Shown: one piece after another, positions 19,535-27,890 of the stretch
How the letters are laid out: every line of letters begins with the position of its first letter
Position numbering within the stretch: position 1 is the first letter of the stretch
From: Owenia fusiformis
Taxonomy: Eukaryota > Annelida > Polychaeta > Sabellida > Oweniidae
Reading direction: 5' to 3'
Length of the DNA stretch: 37,912 bases
NCBI GenBank assembly: GCA_903813345.2
Contig: CAIIXF020000006.1
Span: forward strand, 39,585,936-39,623,847
The notes under the pieces: model-generated
What the model saw: the letters and a program-made list of their open reading frames with translations, nothing else
Told to the model about the DNA's origin: nothing
The model's database searches: none
Position numbers and translations under genes: made by a program

Positions 19535-21475
19535 TTGCAACTACTGGATCTGAGAAATGACTTTACTATATGTGCAAATTATTGCAATATTACAAGAATT
19601 TCAAATGGGAGAAATATGGACTGTAAATCACAGAAAAGCCCTGGTGTAGAACTGCCAGGGTACTTACATCAGCCTACTGAATTAGAATCACAACCTGAAG
19701 TAGAATCACAACCTGAATTGGAATCACAACCAGAATCACAACCAGAATTAGAATTACAACCTGAATTAGAATCACAAGATGAATTAAAATCACAACCTGA
19801 ATTGAAATCACAACCAGAATTAGAATCACAACCTGAATTAAAATCCCAACCTGAATTACAATCACAACCAGAATTAGAATCACAACCTGAATTAAAATCA
19901 CAACCACAATTAGAATCACAACCTGAATTAGAACCAGAATCAGAAGAAAGCTCTGTTGTTAAACTTACAAGAAGCTCATACAAGCTTACTGAATCAGAAA
20001 AAGACATATTTACAGACTTTGTGAATACTGGATATGAGAAATGTAAACTAAAGCTCAGTGACTCAGAAATCAAAGAACATCAGGAGGAGATTATATCAAA
20101 AGTAAGGAGACTTTGTGATAAACTAACAGAACTTTATCCTGTGTTTGAAGTTGGTGATATACTACCAAATGGAAGTTATTTCAATGGCAGCAAAATCATA
20201 TACCCTGATGAATGTGATCTGCTGCTTTTATTTAAACAACTTTCCCTGCCAAATGTAGATATATCAGATGTATATAGGAACAATGAAGTAAAAGTGTCCA
20301 TTTGTAATGAAAATCTGAACAAACAAATCAATGACATAAAACAATCATTAGGAGTAAATGCAAAAGTAATAGATGATGAGGACAATCTTATGAATTATAT
20401 AAGACATTCAAAAGTAATAGATAATGAGGACAATCTTACGCATTATATAAGACATTCAAAAGTAATAGATAATGAGGACAATCTTACGCATTATATAAGA
20501 CATTTACTCCAGAGTGCAATCCATACCTGTTTATCCCAACTGGAAGGTATTAACTACAAAGGGAAGAGGAGACTAGGACTTACCAGTAGTGAATGGGAAT
20601 GCTTGGAAAGACTGAGGCTACTTCATCAGGAGGATTCTACTTCCTTTTATGAGTCAATTATAGAAGAAATAATACCAAGTTCATTGAGAGATAGTTGCAG
20701 GAATGGAACATATGACCCCTACTTATCTCCCAATACAGTTGAATTAGATGATAGGATACATGGACCATGTGTAAGAATAAGGGTTGGTGGTGGTAAATAT
20801 ACCACAGATATTGATCTTGGGTTCTCCAAAGAAAAGCAACAGACAGAGCATGGTAGATATATACTCCTGCCATATAACCAAAGAATAGATGATTTTCCAT
20901 CATGGACTCAATCTGTCTATAACAGTAAACATGAACTAGATAAACATCACAACAAGCTGCTGATGTTATTGAAACTCCTCATTCTGGAATGTCATCTAGT
21001 CCGTTATAGCTGCACTTACAGCTCACATGCACTGAAGACCCTTGTGCTACATCACCAGGCAGCATGTGCATCTAGTGAGAGATCATTGGGAGGTTGCCTG
21101 TGTGATGTAGCTCACCATGTATTTGAACTATATGAGATGAAGGAGGAGGATGGACACCTGTGGATATATGACAGTAAGAAGGAACTTGAAGATGTTGATT
21201 TCCCAAGTGTTGATGTACAACCAAGATTCTTAAAATACAGGTCTGAGAATTATTGGATGATGCCAGTAGTCTTCTACATCACAATACGTGCACTGAGATC
21301 TGGCTGCTGTACAGGAGAGGAGGCTCTCCATGTGGACAGATGGTTAATCATATCTGAACTATGGAACAACAAGAAGGGTAGCTATGTACAGCAATGTGGT
21401 CCCTCATTTGATCGAAAATGCAAGATACCAACACAAGAGATTGATGAATTAATAACCAGATTTTATAGCAAATAA
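19535..21475 (+). CDS. cGAS-like receptor (Mab-21 domain nucleotidyltransferase), copy 2 with repeat N-terminus
   Basis: A 646-residue single-exon ORF. Residues ~48-134 are a Glu/Gln/Pro repeat (ELESQP-type hexamers). The Mab-21 core starts near residue 150 (LTESEKDIFTDFVNTGYEK). PNGSYFNGS has Gly213-Ser214, PDECDLLLLF gives E226 and D228, and KYTTDIDLGF gives D425 as third acid. YSSHALKTLVLHHQ (495-508) and the C-terminal WLIISELW / IDELITRFYSK match copy 1. No zinc thumb is present. A 16-residue segment just before the LLQSAIHTCLSQLEGI helix is present three times (277-324) where copy 1 has one. The N-terminal tail is strongly acidic, the opposite of the basic DNA-binding tail of vertebrate cGAS. 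Predicted active nucleotide cyclase; ligand and product are unknown. The first ATG is taken; Met28 (19616) is an alternative. Confidence 0.9.
   Translation: MQLLDLRNDFTICANYCNITRISNGRNMDCKSQKSPGVELPGYLHQPTELESQPEVESQPELESQPESQPELELQPELESQDELKSQPELKSQPELESQPELKSQPELQSQPELESQPELKSQPQLESQPELEPESEESSVVKLTRSSYKLTESEKDIFTDFVNTGYEKCKLKLSDSEIKEHQEEIISKVRRLCDKLTELYPVFEVGDILPNGSYFNGSKIIYPDECDLLLLFKQLSLPNVDISDVYRNNEVKVSICNENLNKQINDIKQSLGVNAKVIDDEDNLMNYIRHSKVIDNEDNLTHYIRHSKVIDNEDNLTHYIRHLLQSAIHTCLSQLEGINYKGKRRLGLTSSEWECLERLRLLHQEDSTSFYESIIEEIIPSSLRDSCRNGTYDPYLSPNTVELDDRIHGPCVRIRVGGGKYTTDIDLGFSKEKQQTEHGRYILLPYNQRIDDFPSWTQSVYNSKHELDKHHNKLLMLLKLLILECHLVRYSCTYSSHALKTLVLHHQAACASSERSLGGCLCDVAHHVFELYEMKEEDGHLWIYDSKKELEDVDFPSVDVQPRFLKYRSENYWMMPVVFYITIRALRSGCCTGEEALHVDRWLIISELWNNKKGSYVQQCGPSFDRKCKIPTQEIDELITRFYSK
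19676..19936 (+). repeat. 18-bp coding minisatellite (ELESQP hexamers)
   Basis: About 14 units of GAATTAGAATCACAACCT, encoding Glu-Leu-Glu/Lys-Ser-Gln-Pro, with two shortened units and substitutions (EV, EK, PE to DE). Because 18 is a multiple of three, unit gain or loss keeps frame, so length polymorphism is likely. The cysteine-rich minus-strand frame opposite this tract is an antisense shadow. Confidence 0.9.
20363..20506 (+). repeat. 48-bp in-frame triplication inside cGLR copy 2
   Basis: Three units (20363-20410, 20411-20458, 20459-20506) encode KVIDDEDNLMNYIRHS, KVIDNEDNLTHYIRHS and KVIDNEDNLTHYIRHL. Units 2 and 3 are identical except at the last bases, so the second duplication is recent. 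Copy 1 has a single equivalent (KVIDDKNNLMENITYL, residues 168-183). Confidence 0.9.
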
Positions 21476-22082
21476 CAATTCATCTCCTTAGAGCCTAAAT
21501 TACAGTATACTCTGTTGTCTCTATAATTGGGTCCAAGGTAAAACTAAATTACTTTACCAGATATATTTTTGATATCTTCAGCTAGTAACCACAATAATTC
21601 TCAAAAATACTTGTATGATTTCATATACATGCAATGTATGTGAATATTATTGTGAATACTACAGAATACTACAGAGTGATATAGTAATAGCACTTCTTCT
21701 TTCAAATGCTTATGTTCTATAAAAACTGAATTTTAATACAGGCATTACTTTTAAACACCTTGTAATTCTCAATATATTATTCCATGACTGTTTTGCATTT
21801 ATCAATTTAAATGCTACAGAATATCAGAGTGATAAAGGGACATTCTACTTACTAATTATAATGTTTTACAAAACCTGAATTTTAGGCATTACTTGTGGAA
21901 CACCTTGTTATTCTCACTAATATCATATCAGATGCAATGAATAATTAAGATCACTGTTTTTGATTTACTGCATTTGAATACTACATGTACAAAATATTAC
22001 AGAGTGACCCAAAATAATATGGTGTATTTTACTTTCCAACTCGGATATTTAACAAAAAAATAATTTTTATATTCTAATTCAC

Positions 22083-22445
22083 AACAACCTGATACAAATC
22101 TGTATGTGACTTTAAATTCATCTGTAGACTGAGATTCATCTTGTTTATCTTATCCAGGGTTGAGCAAGATGAACCCTTGAGAGAAGAGAAAATATTTTAA
22201 AAGTTTTTAGTGGAGTAGGATATATTGAGTTGTACAACTAATTATGATATGTGCATTGTTATATATGTTATCCAAATACAAATCTGTGTGTGACTTTAAA
22301 TCCATCTGTAGACTGAGATTCATCTTGTTTATCTTGTCCAGGGTTGACAAAGATGAACCCTTCTTGAGAGAAGAGAAAATATTTTAAGTTTTAAGTGGAG
22401 TAGGATATATTGAGTTGTACAACTACTTCATGACATGTGCATTGT
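22083..22445. repeat. Local ~185-bp tandem duplication, unique to the second duplicate
   Basis: GATACAAATCTGTATGTGAC (22091) through GTGCATTGTTATATATGTTATCC recurs from ATACAAATCTGTGTGTGACT (22276) through GACATGTGCATTGTTACTG. The first unit ends in a site free of the MITE; the second runs straight into it. Confidence 0.8.
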
Positions 22446-22447
22446 TA

Positions 22448-22784
22448 CTGTAGATACACTTAATTTGGCTACCGTTTTAATTTGACAGATTGGCGGATTG
22501 AGAAAATCTGCCAAATTAAAAATCTGCCAATTTTCAGATCTATTTTGGAAAATCCCTAGAGAATTTGTAATTTGCAATTATTTCACTTGTGAAAGTATTC
22601 CTATTTGGGTTTCAGTGCCACACCAAGACTTACTGCAAGCAGAACACATGAATCTGAAATGTTTATTTCCAGATCTATGCTAAAACTTCAGCATAGTCCT
22701 GACTCCGCCAAAGTGAATAGCCGTCAATACTTGAAATTGAGCAAATCCACCAATTAAGTAGCGTCAAATTAGGTGTATCTACAG
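22448..22784. mobile_element. TA-flanked MITE, copy in the second duplicate
   Basis: Same element as 10092-10355. The termini CTGTAGATACACTTAATTTG and AAATTAGGTGTATCTACAG form TIRs of 19-20 bp with one mismatch. It holds an extra ~65 bp (around 22582-22650) absent from the other copy. Its presence at the same place in both duplicates means it inserted before the block duplicated. Confidence 0.85.
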
Positions 22785-22940
22785 TTTATATGTTATCCAA
22801 GATGCCATACATATATATATTCTAGAAATAATGGGTTTAAATGTTACAAGTTAATAAGAAAGGAATTGTGAAATAAGGCAGACAGAATAGGTATAATTAC
22901 TTAATAACATGTGTAAGCATTGTTATTTGAAATAATATAG

Positions 22941-23461
22941 AGAGCTTATTTAATGGGAGGTTTTTGATACAGGCTATATCTGAGGGAAATACAATATATC
23001 TACCCGAGGGACCGTAAGGACTTAGGGTTGATATATTGTATTTACCGAGGGATATACCCTGTATCAAAAATCAAGCATTCAATAACTGATTTATCCTATA
23101 CTTAATAGATTATGAGAATTAAATATGCATTGATTGTTTAGGGAACCCTAATGTAATAATTACAAACGATAATTACAATCCAAACATGAATATTTTATCT
23201 CAATTAAACTTCTCTACAATTTTTGTTTTTTAAAACTCAACAGCTTTTAACATTTAAACCTGTATGAAATTAATGTTTATCAAATTCAGCCAAAGCATAT
23301 CCCGTGAAATCAAAAAAGCACCGAAAGAAATTCCTGGGGATTGCTGATGAGCGGGTGATATATATATCTCCCGCTCACTTCAGCAGGAGATATATATTTC
23401 ACCCGCTCACCTCAGATGGGATAAATAATTATATTAACCCCATATGTACTAAGTTTTATTT
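22941..23461. mobile_element. ~520-bp insertion with two internal hairpins, absent from the first duplicate
   Basis: It interrupts the homology between GAAATWATATA and TTTGGTCACATGATATGC. One inverted repeat pairs TTTTTGATACAGG...AATACAATATATC (about 22961-23006) with GATATATTGTATTTACC...CCTGTATCAAAAATC (about 23028-23073). A second dyad surrounds GAGCGGGTGATATATATATC and GATATATATTTCACCCGCTC (about 23349-23406). No transposase is present. It is likely a non-autonomous element or nested insertions; the exact termini are not resolved. Confidence 0.5.
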
Positions 23462-23637
23462 TTGGTCACATGATATGCTTTATGTTTCCTAGAGGTTCAA
23501 TGGCTTATTTATATTTACATTAAAGAAATGAACATTTTCCCTGAATGTCCTAACACCATATTAGCAATGAAAATTAAATGTACTATATATTCATCAATTG
23601 ACCAGTTAATATTTTATTTCATCTTCTTTGCTAGATA

Positions 23638-24061
23638 CACAGGGAGATATGCAGATTACTCAATTAGTACAAAATAAGTACTAAATTAGCACTCTGTCAA
23701 AAGTGCACTCATGAGCACTCATGCAAAGAGTGCTAATTTAGTACTAGTTCAAGATATGAGTACTCATTTTGTGCTGAAAATCAATTTTATTAGCACTATT
23801 TTATCACTCATGATATGAGTACAAATTTAGTGCTAAAAATCAATGAAATTACTGCTGTTTTATCACTTATAATATGAGTGCTCATTTAGTACTAAAACAT
23901 GCAATAAATCAGTATTCATGTCATAAGTGCTCATTTTGTACTAAAACATGAAGTATTCATGTCATAAGTGCTCATTTAGTACTAATATTTACTGAATTGA
24001 GTACTCCATTAGTGCTAAAATGCCATGAGTACTATTTTAGTACTCGGCATATCTCCCTGTG
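23638..24061. mobile_element. 424-bp MITE with 15-bp TIRs and AGTAC/AGTGC interior
   Basis: CACAGGGAGATATGC at 23638 and its exact inverse GCATATCTCCCTGTG ending at 24061, each bounded by TA. The first duplicate has no insertion at the equivalent position near 10711, which gives an empty site. The interior is a loose tandem array of GAGTACTCATTTAGTGCTAAAA-like blocks in both orientations. Confidence 0.85.
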
Positions 24062-24300
24062 TACTAGGAGTTCAAAGTTCAGTTACCATGAAAGTCACCT
24101 AAATTAAAGAGCATGCTTTTTACTTAAAGATTGAAATTGAAAGAAATATTTCAAGATTGCCTCTCCTTACAGAATATACAGTATGGTGACTAACATTTTT
24201 GGGAAATAGTACAAAATAATTTGACATGAACTGATGAAGCCTCAGAATATTTTAGTAGATAGGTAAAAATATGCCACTATTTATATTTGGTACTAACAAG

Positions 24301-25553
24301 TTAAAATATCTAACCAATCAAAAGTAAAATGTACTTTATGATGATGTTCAACCAATAAATACTATATGTGTACATGTACATATTAATTATCAATATAAAA
24401 AATCATTTGTACTGTTGTGTACTCAAAAAAGCTTGTCATTTTCAAGTGATTCTTGTCTATTATCATCTTATCCATTTTAGAGTACATGGTGGATCCAGAA
24501 GCTAACAGGGGGGGGGGGGGGATTTCAAATCAGAAAAATGATTTAAGGCCCATTTTTGATAATTTGGCCTAAAAGGGCCCAAAAAATTCCCAAGTTATGC
24601 CCAAATAGGTCCTTTTATTGAGACCCTACAAAATTTTTGGGGCCAACATTTTTCTTTGGCCAACCATGGCCTTGTGCAACTAAGGCAGTAAGATGCATGT
24701 AGGATTTGATGTGAGTCATGAGAGCCCTCTATCAGCAATATGGGGTTTTAAAAGCATGAAGTCATTTTGACCAGAATAATAGATGTCACAGCAAGATGTA
24801 TGTTATGTCTCCTTGATTTCTAGCATCAAGAATATACAAAATTCTTAAAAACTTGATAGTAAAACATTACCGCACAATCCTGCAAATTTTTGAAATAGAA
24901 GTTACAGTACCCAATTGCTTTGATGCTGTGGACTAGAGTTTGTTTTTGTTGCAGATTCAATTGTAGACTGCTTAGAGGATGGGGGGGGGGGTATCCCAGA
25001 GTCAACAGCTTTTGAATATGACGAGGGAATTTTGTAAATGGGAATTTGTAAATTACAATGTCTGAAGTGAGAAATGACAATCTTTTGGAAAAATAAGTGA
25101 CTGACTAATCAAAGTGACTAATAACCATAAGGAACACAATTTTCTACATTTCCCTTTAAAGAAGACAACTGCAGTTTGTGGTTTATTGAAGTTTGATAAC
25201 CCAGTATTAAAGCAAGTGGGTGCAGCACCCACCTGCGATTTTAAAAACAGGCTTGCACCCACCAGGGAAATCCATTTGTACAAACTTAAAATGAGAGAAA
25301 TTGGGCATTTTTACCAATTTTGGTCTGAATTGTGAAAATGAGAATTTTGCACCCACTTGAGAAAAATCGTATGGATACAACTGATGACCCTTATATTGGG
25401 CAAAGTGACTTACAGCCCTGATTGATTATGGATGATCTTTACAATGATATGATAGTGCTGAATCAAAAACACCCTGTAGATCCCATACATTTCTCAAATA
25501 AAATATGGTTTAATAAAGCACATATAATTTACAATGATTATTTTTATTTCCAG
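24301..25553. other. No exon supported; repeats and poly-G tracts before APH1 exon
   Basis: A G14 tract (about 24509-24522) and a G10 tract (about 24981-24990) occur. A GTGGGTGCAGCACCCAC near-palindrome lies at 25216-25232, with related GCACCCACC/GCACCCACTT copies near 25254 and 25350. No APH1 exon 1 sequence was recognised. Confidence 0.4.
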
Positions 25554-25697
25554 TGCCTTTTTCTGGCTGATAGCCCTTCTACTCTCCTCCATTTTGTGGT
25601 TTGCCGTGGTTCCACTCCGACAACAACTGGCATTTGGCGTTGTTTTCTCTGTTCTGTTTCAAGAGCTACTTCGTCTGGCTTTCTATGCATTACTCAG
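25554..25697 (+). CDS. APH1: APH1 exon (equivalent to human exon 2)
   Basis: Acceptor TTATTTCCAG ends at 25553; donor CAG|GTAACA begins at 25698. The exon begins with one base of a split codon, has 47 full codons (AFFWLIALLLSSILWFAVVP, then LRQQLAFGVVFSVLFQELLR, LAFYALL), and ends with AG of the split Arg codon. It includes two membrane-spanning stretches. Confidence 0.93.
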
Positions 25698-27805
25698 GTA
25701 ACAGAAATAAGATTTAATAAAAATGTATGACTTTGTGTTGTTTGTTTTTGCATATACATCATCATTCTCAACTATCAGTAGTTCAAATGCTTCCTAGTTG
25801 TAGTGCTACGAGTTGTACGAGTTGTTTCGGGTACAACTTTCTTGGGTACGAGTTGACCGAGTTACCATTCAAATGACATAATAATTTAGATACATTTCAA
25901 GCAAACACCTCCCTAATCTGAACACCTCTAATGTAAAAACATTTCAGGTCCAATTCTTGTTTTATTATGCAGTGGATTTGTATTTTAAACATCTTCAATA
26001 TATGAATACTAGTTATGATAAATATTGTATTTTAGGAAAGCAGATGCTGGCCTTCAGAAAGTGACTCAGGGGCAAGATGAACAACAACTCAGAGTTGTCA
26101 AGAACAAACATTTAATGGCATATGGTAAGTGCAAGATGAACATCAACTCAGAGTTGTCAAGAACAAACATTTAATGGCATATGGTAAGTGCAAGATGAAC
26201 AACAACTCAGAGTTGTCAAGAACAAACATTTAATGGCATATGGTAAGTGCAAGATGAACAACAACTCAGAGTTGTCAAGAACAAACATTTTATGGCATAT
26301 GGTAAGTGCAAGATGAACAACAACTCAGAGTTGTCAAAAACAAACATTTAATGGCATATGGTAAGTGCAAGATAAACAACAACTCAGAGTTGTCAAGAAC
26401 AAACATTCAATGACATATGGTAAGTGCAAGATGAACTACAACTCAGAGTTGTCAAAAACAAACATTCAATGGCATATGGTAAGTGCAAGATGAACAACAA
26501 CTCAGAGTTGTGAAAAACAAACATTAAATGGCATATGGTAAGTGCAAGATGAAGAACAACTCAGACTTATCAAAAACAAACATTTAACGGCATATGGTAA
26601 GTGCAAGAGGAACAACAACTCAGAGTTGTCAAAAACAAACATTTAACGGCATATGGTAAGTGCAAGATGAACAACAACTCAGAGTTGTCAAGAACAAGCA
26701 TTTAATGGCATATGGTATGTGCAATATGAACAACAACTCAGAGCTGTCAAAAACAAACATTCAATGGCATATGGTAAGTGCAAGATGAACAACAACTCAG
26801 AGTTGTGAAAAACAAACATTAAATGGCATATGGTAAGTGCAAGATGAAGAACAACTCAGACTTATCAAAAACAAACATTTAACGGCATATGGTAAGTGCA
26901 AGAGGAACAACAACTCAGAGTTGTCAAAAACAAACATTTAACGGCATATGGTAAGTGCAAGATGAACAACAACTCAGAGTTGTCAAATTAAAGTTAAATC
27001 ATACTCTACACTTTAAATGTAATGTATTTGAAACAAATGAATATTTAATGATACTGAGAACTGAATTATACCCAAACTTTAATTGAACCTGAAGGTATAA
27101 AGTTTACAGAAAGAATTGAAAGTTGAAGGTTTAAAATGTACCTAAAGATGAAGTGTTCCCAGCAATGCATAATATACCAAAAGAAAAATGTACCTTCACT
27201 TCATAATTGTTTCCTTTTTCAGTTGCCGGTTTAGGCTTTGGACTCATGGGAGGTGCATTTTCATTGGTTAATATTCTAGCAGATATGACGGGACCAGGCA
27301 CAATAGGACTCCATGGAGAATCTCAAGACTTCTTTTTGGTCTCAGGTATTTGTTAGTTGATTTTTTGCTTCTTTCTCTGTTTATTTATTTATCTGGTCCA
27401 TGATGATGATTGATCCAACCTACTAATTTACATCTCCCTAATTAAAATAAAACACAAACAAATTAAATAACAAACATATCTCGCACGCTTAATAAAGATG
27501 TCACCTAAGTCCATACACGCTTCCTATCTCTCAGATAAAAACACAAATTGCATAGTCAAAAATCACCTAAAAAAGATGTCACCAAAGTGCAAATAAATTC
27601 AAATTGCATATATGTATAGTGCTGCCATCTTTTAAACCTGAGGAAAGCTTTGTGACATTAAATCATTTCTTTTCCAGCATTCCTGACTTTATGCTTTGTA
27701 TTCCTACATACATTTTGGGGAATAATATTTTTTGCTGGACTGGACAGGAAAGCCTATTGGCAGGCTGCCATTGTTGTTGCAAGTCACATGTTGGTCTCAT
27801 GCCTG
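25554..27805 (+). CDS. APH1: APH1, gamma-secretase subunit (four internal exons; gene incomplete)
   Basis: Four exons joined in phase give 161 residues covering roughly the middle two thirds of the family's ~240-265 residues. APH-1 is the multi-pass scaffold of gamma-secretase, which cleaves Notch and APP-type substrates in membranes. Visible signatures are AFFWLIALLLSSILWF (membrane segment); FQELLRLAFYALLRKADAGL; VAGLGFGLMGGAFSLVNILA, which keeps the three glycines of the GxxxG packing motif; and LHTFWG and SHMLVS, whose two His residues are 26 apart as in human APH-1 (H171/H197). All introns have GT-AG ends. Missing are exon 1 (N-terminus) and the last exon (usually beginning near an FLNP motif). 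Neither was found in the window, so the gene extends past the right edge and probably past the left edge too. The 59-bp donor-site repeat in its second visible intron is the oddity. Confidence 0.95.
25803..25872. repeat. TTGGGTACGAGTTGACC short repeat in APH1 intron
   Basis: ACGAGTTGTACGAGTTGTTT, GGGTACAACTTTC and TTGGGTACGAGTTGACCGAG repeat the motif seen at 3968-3978 and 5209-5256. The copies are dispersed members of one short repeat family. Confidence 0.55.
26036..26124 (+). CDS. APH1: APH1 exon with expanded 3' end (loop plus start of next TM)
   Basis: Acceptor TATTTTAG ends at 26035; donor ATATG|GTAAGT begins at 26125. It encodes (R)KADAGLQKVTQGQDEQQLR and VVKNKHLMAY, the cytosolic loop that in human reads KADEGL... 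and QMAY. The last 53 nt are the founder of the 59-bp intronic array. Only this first donor keeps the APH1 frame: extension to any later donor meets TAA at 26172-26174. Confidence 0.93.
26072..26986 (+). repeat. 59-bp tandem array duplicating APH1 exon end plus 5' splice site (15.5 units)
   Basis: The unit is 53 nt of exon (from GCAAGATGAACAACAAC to GGCATATG) followed by GTAAGT. Units keep exact 59-bp spacing, with donor GTs at 26125, 26184, 26243 and so on to 26951. All 15 donors read GTAAGT except the one at 26715 (GTATGT). The array ends in a 30-bp partial unit. A higher-order duplication is visible: the variant GTTGTGAAAAACAAACATTA at 26507 recurs at 26802, 295 bp (5 units) later, together with its neighbours. 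The founder exon shares GCAAGATGAAC with the repeat junction, a plausible microhomology seed. Confidence 0.97.
27223..27345 (+). CDS. APH1: APH1 exon (GxxxG membrane segment)
   Basis: Acceptor CCTTTTTCAG ends at 27222; donor CAG|GTATTT begins at 27346. It encodes (V)AGLGFGLMGGAFSLVNI, LADMTGPGTIGLHGESQ, DFFLVS. The G-x3-G-x3-G spacing that packs APH-1 against the other gamma-secretase subunits is intact, and the INILAD and GIHG family motifs appear as VNILAD and GLHG. Confidence 0.95.
27678..27805 (+). CDS. APH1: APH1 exon with both conserved histidines
   Basis: Acceptor TCTTTTCCAG ends at 27677; donor CTG|GTAAGT begins at 27806. It encodes (A)FLTLCFVFLHTFWGIIFF, AGLDRKAYWQAAIVVASH, MLVSCL. 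It ends in phase 0, so the next exon should begin with a whole codon, downstream of the window or too diverged to see. Confidence 0.95.
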
Positions 27806-27890
27806 GTAAGTGATATATTTATGATGTCTTGCTTCATGGCCCTTAGACCAACTCAGCCATGTGCTCAATGTAGAAAGTTAAATGGATAGC

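Larger units (their letters stand above)
21476..24300 (+). repeat. 3' flank of copy 2, homologous to the flank of copy 1 but expanded
   Basis: Collinear with 9275-10940 from the stop codon to the shared GATTGAAATTGAAAGAA and CCTCRGAAWA blocks. It is ~1.1 kb longer, because of a local tandem duplication (22083-22445), a ~520-bp insertion (22941-23461) and a 424-bp MITE (23638-24061), none of which is in copy 1. It presumably includes the 3' UTR in its first part. Confidence 0.8.

Noticed and set aside
19669-20073. Minus-strand cysteine-rich ORF (134 codons) opposite the start of cGLR copy 2
   Set aside because: It is the antisense of the ELESQP minisatellite. The regular NSGCDS pattern is dictated by the sense repeat, and the frame ends as soon as the repeat and adjoining core end.
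25422-25730. 102-codon + ORF overlapping the first visible APH1 exon
   Set aside because: It is the wrong frame of that exon. The APH1 frame is bounded by proper splice sites and matches the family throughout.
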